DNA from: Planctomycetota bacterium
GTDB lineage: Bacteria > Planctomycetota > Phycisphaerae > Phycisphaerales > SM1A02
NCBI GenBank assembly: GCA_021414025.1
Contig: JAIOPG010000005.1
Coordinates: 62,001-126,000 of the forward strand
DNA: 64,000 nt
Direction of reading: 5' to 3'
Below the pieces are notes generated by a model that saw only the letters and a program-made list of their open reading frames with translations, had not been told where the DNA came from and did no database searches. Position 1 is the stretch's first letter; the number at the start of each line of letters is the position of its first letter. Positions 1 through 7,213 of the stretch are shown here, in pieces. A program made the position numbers and the translations under genes.

Positions 1-63
1 GGCACGCTGCCGCTCCTGACACTCGCCGGCATCATCGGCTCAAGCCGCCGAAGAGCCTTCTAA
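1..63 (+). CDS. C-terminal tail of a PEP-CTERM-like exported protein (5' end outside window)
   Basis: Only the last 20 codons and the TAA stop are inside the window. The reading is a short hydrophobic stretch (LPLLTLAGII) followed by an Arg-rich end (SSRRRAF). That is the layout of a PEP-CTERM sorting tail: a transmembrane helix followed by a basic patch, recognised by an exosortase in the inner membrane. The proline-containing part of the signal would lie upstream, out of view. The next three genes downstream end in the same way, so this is probably the first member of the same run. The function of the exported domain cannot be seen. Confidence 0.6.
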   Translation, partial: GTLPLLTLAGIIGSSRRRAF

Positions 64-156
64 GTCCGGCCATTCATCGTTCGATCAATTCATTCGTACA
101 AATCTGTTGGATCCGCACACAAACTTCGGTTCATTCATTTGAAAGAGATGGGAATT

Positions 157-810
157 ATGTTCAAGCAATCGTTCATCACAGCGGCGTCAATGATCCTGGC
201 AAGCACGGCTTTTGCCGATCTGACCATCAACTACTCCGTCGATGGTTTGGCGGGCTCACCCGTGGTTTCGGCCGGAACCCTGACCGAGGCGGGCCTGAGT
301 TTCATCGACTCGCGCAGCGGCGATGACTGGTCCATCCAGTGGGATCTTCTGGGCGATTCCGTCAGCACGCCCAGCCTCATTTCCAACGGATTCACCATCA
401 CCAACACCAGCGCCTCCAGCAAAACCTTCGACATCCTGGTCGCCTTCGACATCTCCAATTGGGACGGCCCGACCTACTGCTTCGGCAACCTCTTTGGAGC
501 CGTGAATGGAACCGTCACGTCGTCCACGCCGATGTGGCAGGGCTATCTGGGCGGTTTCGCGGTGGTGGACCTGTTCCCGGAGTACTCGGCGACCGACGGC
601 GGATTCGGCGACACCATCCCCCCGTTTGAATTGCTGCAAGGCTCTGGCGGGACCCTGGGATACCACATGAAGTTCACCTTGGATGGAAATTCCGATGTCA
701 GCTTCATCGGCGCCTGGAATGCCGGAGCCGGGGCGATTCCTTCGCCGGGAGCGCTGGCCTTGGTGCTGTGCGGCTGCGTCTGCGGCTTGAAGCAGCGACG
801 CACCTGGTGA
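157..810 (+). CDS. PEP-CTERM-like exported protein
   Basis: 217 residues. The ATG at 157 is preferred over a TTG at 139 and an ATG at 148 because it sits about 8 bases after an AAAGAG ribosome site and opens directly on a signal peptide (MFKQSFITAASM, cleavage after AFA). The C-terminus is a sorting tail with IPSPG, a hydrophobic helix and KQRR. The body is rich in Ser, Thr, Gly and aromatic residues, like beta-sandwich exported proteins. A block around NGFTITNTS and MWQGYLGG also occurs in the protein at 1983-2705 (NGFTITNFS, LWQGLRGG), so the two are paralogues. Likely exported and processed by an exosortase at the cell surface. No enzymatic motif was seen. Confidence 0.85.
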   Translation: MFKQSFITAASMILASTAFADLTINYSVDGLAGSPVVSAGTLTEAGLSFIDSRSGDDWSIQWDLLGDSVSTPSLISNGFTITNTSASSKTFDILVAFDISNWDGPTYCFGNLFGAVNGTVTSSTPMWQGYLGGFAVVDLFPEYSATDGGFGDTIPPFELLQGSGGTLGYHMKFTLDGNSDVSFIGAWNAGAGAIPSPGALALVLCGCVCGLKQRRTW

Positions 811-840
811 GTTTGGATCCGAAATTCAATTGATTCACAC

Positions 841-874
841 GAAGCCCCGCTCCATGCGGGGCTTCTTTCTTTGA
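841..874 (+). terminator. Rho-independent terminator
   Basis: Perfect 10-base arms GAAGCCCCGC and GCGGGGCTTC around a 5-base loop, followed by a T-rich tail (TTTCTTTG). It lies 30 bases after the stop codon of the PEP-CTERM gene ending at 810. Confidence 0.85.
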
Positions 875-1263
875 TGCCGATGATCCATTCCTCCCGAATG
901 CCCGGGGACTCCCTGGGACCCGCGCGAAGTCAATCGCAACATTCGTAGGCTTGGTCGAGCCTGATAACTCGGCGATTCTTCCCAATATCCAATCTCCCGC
1001 TTGGCAATGCAGGAAAGCAATTCCATGGTGTTTTTGACATGAAATTCGACGATCCCGCTGTTCGGCAGGGTCACGGGCGCTGAAATGTGTTCGCTCAAAG
1101 ACAGGAACCTTTCCAAAGCGCTGCAACAGGCAAGGGATTGAATCCGTAAGGGCCTTTGAAGAGACACCGGCAAGCGAAAGCGGGCCGGATATGGGGACAG
1201 AGGGAAAGTTGCCGTTCACGGCAACACGTTTCGGAAAAATGAAGATTCGAGGAAAGGGAAGTT
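875..1263. other. Intergenic stretch without a convincing gene
   Basis: Reading frames here have no family resemblance, no credible ribosome site and no signal peptide. The one structure visible near the 3' end is a perfect hairpin, GTTGCCG-TTCA-CGGCAAC at 1208-1225, about 40 bases before the start of the next gene. It has no T-run after it, so it is more likely a 5' leader structure than a terminator. Otherwise I see nothing in it. Confidence 0.5.
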
Positions 1264-1860
1264 ATGCATTTTCAAAGAGGGAATGGAAAAGGATTAGCGG
1301 TTGTGTCATGGCTCGGAACCATGCTTGCCGCGTCCGCGGCCAACGCCGCACTGGTGACCTTCACAACCGTGGTCACCAACAACACCCTGCAGGACAAGCT
1401 CTATGACTTCAGCAATTCGCTGGAGTTGACCAGCGCCCTGGGGAACACCGGCGGCTCGGGCTCGATTTCAATCGTGGTCTCGGATCTCCGGGGAGGCGGC
1501 GCCTACGTCAAGAGCGTCGGCTCGAGCTCCATCTATTCCAGCTTTGTCCGCACCAACATGGTGGCTCAGCTTGCGACGGCCGTTGCATTCGACGGATCGC
1601 CGCTGGTCATTTCCGCGGGGCATCGCAGCCAGGCGTCGTACGCACAATCGTTCACCCAGCCGAGCTTCGGCCTGGTGGGCAATGTCAACGACACCATCGC
1701 GATGGAATTGAAGTTTGTTCTTTCCGCCGGCGACCAGGCGGCCATCTCGGGCACGTTCGAGGTGATCTCGTCCGAGCCCATTCCTGCGCCCGGCGCGGCG
1801 GCTCTGGTCTGCATGGCGTGCGGAATCGGTCTGCGCGGCCGTCGTCGGGAACATAACTGA
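1264..1860 (+). CDS. PEP-CTERM-like exported protein
   Basis: 198 residues. The start ATG at 1264 follows an AGGAAAGGG ribosome site. The N-terminus is a signal peptide (basic MHFQRGNGKG, hydrophobic core, cleavage near ANA-AL). The C-terminus has IPAPG, a hydrophobic helix (AAALVCMACGIGL) and RGRRR, the PxPG variant of the PEP-CTERM tail. The body is a low-complexity Ser/Thr/Gly beta-rich sequence. It is not obviously a paralogue of its two neighbours outside the tail. Exported, probably surface-anchored or released by exosortase; function unknown. No terminator is visible between it and the next gene. Confidence 0.85.
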   Translation: MHFQRGNGKGLAVVSWLGTMLAASAANAALVTFTTVVTNNTLQDKLYDFSNSLELTSALGNTGGSGSISIVVSDLRGGGAYVKSVGSSSIYSSFVRTNMVAQLATAVAFDGSPLVISAGHRSQASYAQSFTQPSFGLVGNVNDTIAMELKFVLSAGDQAAISGTFEVISSEPIPAPGAAALVCMACGIGLRGRRREHN

Positions 1861-1982
1861 AACTTTTGTGAAAATATCCGTGCTCCCGTTTGAACGCGAG
1901 CACTTTGAAATGATGAGTGGAATCACGATTTGAAAATTCCCGGCGCAGTGTCGGGAATCCATACCAGGAGAGGGAAGACAAG

Positions 1983-2705
1983 ATGTTTAAGTTCGCAATG
2001 ATGTCACTGGCTGCCGCGGCTCTCAGCGGAACCGCACTCGCGGTTCCGGTTCTGAAGATCAATTTCGATGTGGACGGCAGTCAATCGCTCGTGACCCAAA
2101 ACGGAACCGCGACGGGTTTTGGGGACTACAGCTATGTGGGTGCGTTCAGCGACAAGTTCCCCGGGACCACATGGGCCGTGGGATGGGACATCGCCTCCGA
2201 GTCCGCCGCGTCGGCCTTCGTGACCAACGGATTCACCATCACCAACTTCTCGAGCTCCACCAAGCGCTTCAACATCTCCTTGGAAGTGCTGGACACCGAT
2301 CCGGGCGGAGTCAACTGGAGCTTCTACGGAAACATCGGCGGCATTTTGACCAGCGACTCCGGAGCCTCATCGACCATCTCCTCCTACGGAAGCAATCCGC
2401 TTTGGCAGGGTCTGCGCGGCGGCACATCGCCGGGCACGAACTCCGAGCTGATGAAGTTCTTCTCGTTCTCGAGCCCGGGTTCCACCTCTTCGATCATCCC
2501 CGGCGTCGTGATCACTCCATATCCCGTGGCTGGCCCGCTGGGTCCGAGCCTGGGCTACCAGTTCCAGTTTGACATGACCGGAAAATCCACGGTCGCCTTC
2601 ACGGGAATCTGGGGCGCCGACTCGATTCCGATTCCAACCCCGGGCTCATTCGCCCTGGTCGGCATCGCCGGAATCGGTCTTCGAAAGCGGCGCCGTTCGC
2701 TCTGA
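1983..2705 (+). CDS. PEP-CTERM-like exported protein
   Basis: 240 residues. The ATG at 1983 follows a purine-rich GGAGAGGGAAG stretch and begins a clean signal peptide (MFKFAMMSLAAAALSG, cleavage after ALA). An in-frame ATG at 1917 would put 22 polar residues before the signal peptide and is rejected. The tail is IPTPG, hydrophobic helix, RKRRR. Shared blocks with the protein at 157-810 (NGFTITN, then LWQG or MWQG) mark a duplication. A hairpin with ATTCCCG/CGGGAAT arms (1936-1958) lies in the presumed leader. Function of the exported domain unknown. Confidence 0.87.
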   Translation: MFKFAMMSLAAAALSGTALAVPVLKINFDVDGSQSLVTQNGTATGFGDYSYVGAFSDKFPGTTWAVGWDIASESAASAFVTNGFTITNFSSSTKRFNISLEVLDTDPGGVNWSFYGNIGGILTSDSGASSTISSYGSNPLWQGLRGGTSPGTNSELMKFFSFSSPGSTSSIIPGVVITPYPVAGPLGPSLGYQFQFDMTGKSTVAFTGIWGADSIPIPTPGSFALVGIAGIGLRKRRRSL

Positions 2706-2778
2706 CCGTTGCAACTATTGCGGGCGCGCCGTGAGACTTTTCCGGCCAACCCGCTCAGGTCACTCCCCCGATTGCGTT

Positions 2779-2811
2779 ACGAGTCCTCTCAAAGGGACTC
2801 GTATCGTTTTT
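2779..2811. terminator. Terminator between convergent genes
   Basis: Arms ACGAGTCC and GGACTCGT around an 8-base loop, followed on the plus strand by ATCGTTTTT. It lies between the PEP-CTERM gene ending at 2705 and the minus-strand scpB ending at 2824. The T-run favours the plus direction. Confidence 0.8.
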
Positions 2812-2823
2812 AGGGTTGGACTT

Positions 2824-3447
2824 TCAGACGTTGGGGTTTCGAAGTTCCCGCGCCTGCGGCAGGTCCTCAATGCGTGAAATGCCGAAGACCCGCAGGAACT
2901 CCGTCGTGGTTCCGTAGAGCATCGGGCGGCCAAGTTCCTCCGCGCGTCCCGTGATCCGGACCAGGCGCCGCTCCATCAGGCCGCGCAGCACATCACCGCA
3001 CGCGACGCCGCGCACTGCTTCGAGCTCGGAGCGCAGCACGGGCTGGCGGTAGGCGATGATCGCCAACGTGTCCAGCGCCGCGGGCGAAAGGCGCCCCTGC
3101 TGGCGGTCGCCGTGCACACGGGTGAGCAGTGGCGCAAACTTGCCCAAGGTGAGCAACTGCCAGCCGCCGGCCAGGCGCTCGACGCGAAAACTTCGGGCGG
3201 AGGCCGCGTACTCGGAATTCAGCTTGTCGATGGCTTGGCGCACCAGCGCAGTGGCGGCCTTGTCCTTTGATCCGGCGGATTCAAGCCCCAGAAATTCGAC
3301 CAGCTTGGCCTCGCTCACCGGGCGGCTGACGGAAAGCAGCACGGCCTCGACCCGCGACTCAAGCGTCTGATCGGCGCAAGGAACTTCGGCGGGCTCGGGT
3401 GCGAACGCGGCGGCTTCGGGTTGCTCAGCGATTTCTTGGATTTCCAT
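2824..3447 (-). CDS. scpB: Segregation and condensation protein B (ScpB)
   Basis: 207 residues. ScpB is the winged-helix kleisin-associated subunit of the Smc-ScpA-ScpB complex that compacts and separates chromosomes. The typical opening (LESRVEAVLLSVSRPVSEAKL) and the conserved core (SPAALDTLAIIAYRQPVLRSELEAVRG, read around residues 120-145) are both present, followed by the second winged helix with the RPMLYGTT block. The Shine-Dalgarno AAAGGTGA precedes the ATG. An acidic, Pro/Ala-rich N-terminal extension of about 25 residues is unremarkable for the family. It is the last gene of a minus-strand run starting at 6658, 64 bases after atpC. ScpA is not in the window. Confidence 0.93.
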   Translation of the reverse strand: MEIQEIAEQPEAAAFAPEPAEVPCADQTLESRVEAVLLSVSRPVSEAKLVEFLGLESAGSKDKAATALVRQAIDKLNSEYAASARSFRVERLAGGWQLLTLGKFAPLLTRVHGDRQQGRLSPAALDTLAIIAYRQPVLRSELEAVRGVACGDVLRGLMERRLVRITGRAEELGRPMLYGTTTEFLRVFGISRIEDLPQARELRNPNV

Positions 3448-3511
3448 GCATCACCTTTGTGCCGCTCTGGGAAGGGAACGGGCGGCAGCCGAATCTACCA
3501 CTTTGCAGCGG

Positions 3512-3940
3512 TCAGGAGCGCTGTTCGGCGCGTAGGCGCGAGGCGTTGACCTTGGCCTGGGCGACGCGCTGGGCGCGCTCGACCGTTTCGCGGGCCGCGG
3601 GCGAAGTGAATCCCGGTGCGATCGCCTTTTGATTCGCGTCGGCCAGCGCGGCCGCGGCCTGCTTGGCGTCGATGCTGGCGATCTCATGGGTGTTGTCGGT
3701 CAGCAGGGTCAGGTTCTCCCCCTGCATCTGGGCGAAGCCCCCATCGGCCAGAAGCTGTCGCTTCGAGCCGTTGCCGGTGGTCACGGTCAGCACGCCGGTT
3801 CCCAGCTTCGTGAGGAAGGGGCTCGCCCCGGCAATCACTCCGACCTGTCCATCCCACGCTTCAAACGAGACGTAGGTCGCCTTTTCATCGAGGCTGATGG
3901 CGTTGGGGGTCACGACGGTGCAATGGATGCTTGTGGCCAT
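3512..3940 (-). CDS. atpC: F-type ATP synthase epsilon subunit
   Basis: 142 residues, normal for the family. It has the N-terminal beta-sandwich of epsilon (IHCTVVTPNAISLDEKA, then GQVGVIAGASPFLTKLGTGVL and the LLADGGFAQMQGENLTLLTD block) and a C-terminal helical hairpin (AAAALADANQKA to the Arg-rich end). Epsilon belongs to the central stalk of F1 and couples or inhibits rotation. A GGAG ribosome site precedes the ATG. It is usually the last gene of the atp operon next to atpD, but here its neighbours are a CYTH protein and scpB, and no other atp gene is in the window, so it is either detached from its operon or a second copy. Confidence 0.9.
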   Translation of the reverse strand: MATSIHCTVVTPNAISLDEKATYVSFEAWDGQVGVIAGASPFLTKLGTGVLTVTTGNGSKRQLLADGGFAQMQGENLTLLTDNTHEIASIDAKQAAAALADANQKAIAPGFTSPAARETVERAQRVAQAKVNASRLRAEQRS

Positions 3941-3983
3941 GGGTGGAACTCCGGGGCGGGGATGTTAGCAGGGTTTGGCCGGG

Positions 3984-4484
3984 CTATTTGGGCATTCCAT
4001 GCAGCGCCAGGGCGTGATTGCGGTAGCGCGGGTCGTGCGAAACCTCGCGGAGGATTTCCGGCGCAAGCCACTTGGGAAAGACGCAGGGCGCCCCTTCGCT
4101 GGGGAGTTCAACCTCGGCCATGACCAGTGGCAGGTCGAGAAACTGGTCAATTTCCCAAATCAGTCCCGCCTCGGCCACGCGAGAGCGAATTTTCCGGATG
4201 CGCTTGGAAAGTGTCTCAGGCCAGAGCCGCTCGAATTGGGCCCGGTCCAGGGCGCGCTCGATTTCCTGACGCACCACGCCGCTGCCTTGCTTGACCGTGT
4301 GAAAGAATTCGGCGGATCCGTCGGCATGCTCGACCGAGCGAATCCTTCCTTCGCGAAATTCGGCGTCGTCCACCGAGTGCTGGGGCAGATAGCCCTGGTG
4401 AATTTTCCAGACCACGGCGCCGTCCGGCAGGCGAGGCATCGCCCGAAGGATCCAGACCCGTTCGATTTCCTGTGCGGAGCCCAT
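3984..4484 (-). CDS. CYTH domain protein
   Basis: 166 residues. CYTH enzymes form a beta-tunnel that binds triphosphate substrates through acidic and basic residues, and act as adenylate cyclases, thiamine triphosphatases or inorganic triphosphatases. The signature opening ExExK appears as EIERVWIL at residues 6-13, with the lysine position changed. Downstream the family pattern of alternating charged strands is visible: FHTVKQGSG, RQEIER, WEIDQFLDLPLVMAEVELPSE. The start follows the holB stop by 6 bases. The exact substrate cannot be deduced; bacterial proteins of this length are often inorganic triphosphatases. Confidence 0.8.
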   Translation of the reverse strand: MGSAQEIERVWILRAMPRLPDGAVVWKIHQGYLPQHSVDDAEFREGRIRSVEHADGSAEFFHTVKQGSGVVRQEIERALDRAQFERLWPETLSKRIRKIRSRVAEAGLIWEIDQFLDLPLVMAEVELPSEGAPCVFPKWLAPEILREVSHDPRYRNHALALHGMPK

Positions 4485-4490
4485 GGATGC

Positions 4491-5603
4491 TCAACGCGAC
4501 GCGACGGCAACGCCCACCTGGCTCCAGGCCGCCACCAGCGACGCCAGCACCAGCTTCAGATTGACATTGGCCCGCACCGCTTCCTCGAAGTTGTCCAAGG
4601 TGAGCATGGCTCGCTGCGTCGCGTCGAGTGCCTCGCGATCGCCGGCGTTTGCCGCGGCGTGCAACTTCTGCCGCAGATGAAGTCCGGCAAGTCGGACCAG
4701 CATGCTGACCCCCTGGCGGTTCGCGGCGTCCTTGCTCGCGTTCTCGTTTTCCTTCACCAGAAGCTCCGCGTACTCCTCGGCGCACTTGGCCATTTCTTCT
4801 GCCAGGGTTGGCGGAAACTGACCCTGATCCAATTGCTTGAATTGCGGATGCAGCGATTGCCACCATCGATGCAATCCGAACTTCGCACCCAGCAGAGCCA
4901 GCCCGGGGCTGCCCGCCGCGAAGGAACGGAGCCAGGCGCGCTCGGCGTCGCCGGCCTTCCAATCCTGCCGCGACTCCCACTGCCGCATCGCCTCATCGGA
5001 GAGCGGGCCGAACCCCACCCTATGACAACGGCTGCGAATGGTGGGCAGCAGGCGGTCCTCGCGCGAGGTGACCAGGAAGAGATAGGTCCCCAGCGGCGGC
5101 TCCTCGAGCGTCTTGAGCAGGACATTTTGCGCCTCGCTTTCAAGAAGCTCGGCCTCGTCGATCACGAACACCTTGGCCCGGCCGCGGGCCGGCGTGCGCT
5201 GCACCGCGGAATCCAACATGCGACCCTCACCATCCACACCGCCGATGAGCGTTTCACGCAGAAGGTCCACCGGAATGTTGAGCTGCTTGCGCTCCCGCAG
5301 CTCGCGGCTCTGGCTCACCGCCGCCAGTTCCTTGCGAATCACGATGAAATCCGGGTGGGTTCCCGCGTCGAGCAGCGTCGCGTCCTCCGTGCCCTCGGGC
5401 GGCGCGAACGCCGCGATGTCGGCGGGCGCTGTTTCGGGGTCGAGCACCAGGCCCGCAAAAAGGCGGGCGGCCAGCGATTTGCCAACGCCCATCGGGCCGT
5501 GCAGGATCCAGGCGTGATGCAGCCGATCTCGGGCGAAGGCCCGCGTCAGGGCGGCGATCGCCCTCGGCTGGCCGATCAGCGGACTCGGACCTCCATGGGT
5601 CAA
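4491..5603 (-). CDS. holB: DNA polymerase III delta-prime-like clamp-loader subunit
   Basis: 370 residues. AAA+ clamp-loader ATPase domain with Walker A GPMGVGKS (about residue 36), Walker B VFVIDEAELL followed by QNVLLKTLEEPP, and the SRC motif in TIRSRCHRVGF. Together these identify the DnaX/HolB family that loads the sliding clamp. The zinc-finger cysteines of DnaX are absent and the protein is short, which favours delta-prime over tau/gamma. Translation most likely starts at a TTG whose last two bases overlap the preceding TGA stop (TTGA). An insert of about 50 residues (APPEGTED to GVDGEGRML) separates Walker A from Walker B. Co-transcribed with the CYTH gene. Confidence 0.85.
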   Translation of the reverse strand: MTHGGPSPLIGQPRAIAALTRAFARDRLHHAWILHGPMGVGKSLAARLFAGLVLDPETAPADIAAFAPPEGTEDATLLDAGTHPDFIVIRKELAAVSQSRELRERKQLNIPVDLLRETLIGGVDGEGRMLDSAVQRTPARGRAKVFVIDEAELLESEAQNVLLKTLEEPPLGTYLFLVTSREDRLLPTIRSRCHRVGFGPLSDEAMRQWESRQDWKAGDAERAWLRSFAAGSPGLALLGAKFGLHRWWQSLHPQFKQLDQGQFPPTLAEEMAKCAEEYAELLVKENENASKDAANRQGVSMLVRLAGLHLRQKLHAAANAGDREALDATQRAMLTLDNFEEAVRANVNLKLVLASLVAAWSQVGVAVASR

Positions 5604-6658
5604 CGCGGAATCTCGATCAAGACACAGGGCTTGGGAGTGGGTTTCGCGTTGGGCAGCCCGCGCGGCGGCGGCTCCAGCAGCGGCTCGCCGTTGACCAGCA
5701 TCACGGGAAACTTCTTCATGATGCGCTCGACATCCGGATGGAAGAGCGTGCTCCGCGCGTCGTAGGCCGTCGAATCGAAGACGCCGATGGTGACGGTGCT
5801 CGAGCGGTCGTCGGCGTCGTGCTTCACATAGGACTCGAGCCCCTGCAGGCGCAGCTCCGCGCAGTAGGCCTCGGCCTTCTTCTGGATGTCCGCGAAGGGT
5901 ATCTCACCGCTCTTGAAATCACTCCAGGTGGCGACCTTGACGGTGAACAGCGGCACCACATTGGGGAAGCGCGCCCGCACCTTGGACAGGTCATATTGCT
6001 TTGCCTGCGATTGCGGCGACGTGGTCTGCATGCGGACCAGATAGGCGCGGGCGAAAGGTCGCACTCCGTTCTCCTCGATCTCCTTCACCATCTTGATCGC
6101 GGGCTTTGACTCGGAATCATCGAGGCCGGCGAAGCTGCCGTAGACAATGGCGCTTCCCTTGTCGAGCGCGCAGACGCGCGCGGCGGAAAGCTTGGGATAA
6201 CGAGTGACGATGGCTTCTCGCATGGCGCCGGCCGCGGCGGCGTGTCCCTGTTCGGTGAAGGTCATCAGCAGCACGGACCACTCGGGTTTTTGCTCGTCAT
6301 TGGCGGCGGCATTCTTCCCATCGGAGGGCGGCGGGACGGGCGTCGCCGGAACTGCGACTGCTCCCTTGCCGGCGGTCTTTTTCTTCGCGTTGCCCCTGGG
6401 GGCGGAGGCGTTCCCATCCACTTCGTCGCCCTCGTTCATCAGCTCGTTGTTGGGATCGGGCTTGCCGCTGCTGCCTTTGGGGGCGCCGGTCGGCGGGGCA
6501 GGCGGTGTCGTTGGAGGCGCTGACGGAGGAGCGCTCGACGCGGCTAAAACCGGCGCCGAGAGAAGGCACAAAATGACCGCCATTTTGACAGTGAAAACGC
6601 ACTTTGAAAGGCGTCTCAAGGGCAGTGTTCGCGGCAAGTTAAAGAATTTATTTTGCAT
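5600..6658 (-). CDS. Exported Pro-rich protein with SPOR-like repeats
   Basis: About 352 residues from the ATG at 6658; an internal ATG just before MAVILCLL is an alternative. There is an N-terminal signal sequence (core AVILCLLSAPVLA), then a Pro/Ala/Gly-rich linker of about 70 residues, then a folded region with two stretches that resemble SPOR modules: PEWSVLLMTFTEQGHAAAAG and, later, FTVKVATWSDF with AEAYCAELRLQGLESYVKHD. SPOR domains bind denuded peptidoglycan, so a periplasmic cell-wall role is possible. The match is by pattern only and could be another alpha-beta fold. First gene of the minus-strand run; it overlaps holB by four bases. Confidence 0.55.
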   Translation of the reverse strand: MQNKFFNLPRTLPLRRLSKCVFTVKMAVILCLLSAPVLAASSAPPSAPPTTPPAPPTGAPKGSSGKPDPNNELMNEGDEVDGNASAPRGNAKKKTAGKGAVAVPATPVPPPSDGKNAAANDEQKPEWSVLLMTFTEQGHAAAAGAMREAIVTRYPKLSAARVCALDKGSAIVYGSFAGLDDSESKPAIKMVKEIEENGVRPFARAYLVRMQTTSPQSQAKQYDLSKVRARFPNVVPLFTVKVATWSDFKSGEIPFADIQKKAEAYCAELRLQGLESYVKHDADDRSSTVTIGVFDSTAYDARSTLFHPDVERIMKKFPVMLVNGEPLLEPPPRGLPNAKPTPKPCVLIEIPR

Positions 6659-6808
6659 CGAAATTCGTTCAAGATTGGAAGCGGAAGTGGTCGATTCTAT
6701 CCTCACGGGAGCGGATTGCCGCGACCATGTTTACAGACGCAGGAAGCGTTCGCCACACCTGTCTGAATCGGCTCAAAGGATTGACCCGAAGACGACAAGG
6801 AGTTTCTC

Positions 6809-7105
6809 ATGCCTGATATTTCCCCGATCAACAGTTTGCAGGGTGGTTCTGTCCCCGCTTCGATCCAGCGGGCGCAGATCGATGCCCCAGCCGCGGCCAC
6901 GCCCAAGCGGGCCGAGATCCATGATCGCGTGGAAATTTCGGAGCACGCCCGCCATCTCGAAAAGCTTCGCCAGACCCCGGACGTGCGGCAGGCCAAGATC
7001 GACGCCGCCCGGACTGAAATCGCCCAGGGCACCTACGAAACGCCGGACCGGCTTCGGGCGGCCCTGCTGCGGTTGCTCGACGAGATCGATCCGAGCCAGG
7101 CCTGA
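6809..7105 (+). CDS. flgM: FlgM-like anti-sigma-28 factor
   Basis: 98 residues, the normal size. FlgM holds flagellar sigma-28 inactive until the hook is finished and FlgM is exported. The family signature is clear: DRVEISEHARHLEKLRQ, then PDVRQAKIDAARTEIAQGTYETPDRL, matching the C-terminal sigma-binding half (VSLSxxA, RxEkIaxLkxaIaxGtY). The N-terminal 35 residues are low-complexity, as usual. A strong AAGGAG ribosome site lies 8 bases before the ATG. No other flagellar gene is in the window, so it may serve a distant flagellar regulon or another sigma factor. Confidence 0.82.
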   Translation: MPDISPINSLQGGSVPASIQRAQIDAPAAATPKRAEIHDRVEISEHARHLEKLRQTPDVRQAKIDAARTEIAQGTYETPDRLRAALLRLLDEIDPSQA

Positions 7106-7213
7106 AGCCGGTTCAATCCCCTGCCGCCTGACTGGAATTTGAATTTCCAGGGGCTGTTTCATTTAAAAGATGGGGCTCCGCCCTCTACCATCGCGGTTCC
7201 TGCAGGAGTTCCC

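Noticed and set aside
835-1173. A 112-codon minus-strand frame in the gap between PEP-CTERM genes
   Set aside because: It begins with no ribosome site, reads through a clear terminator (841-874) and resembles no family.
3975-5765. A 596-codon open frame on the plus strand
   Set aside because: Antisense to the CYTH and holB genes; composition biased to Arg/Gly/His with no motif, no ribosome site and no signal peptide.
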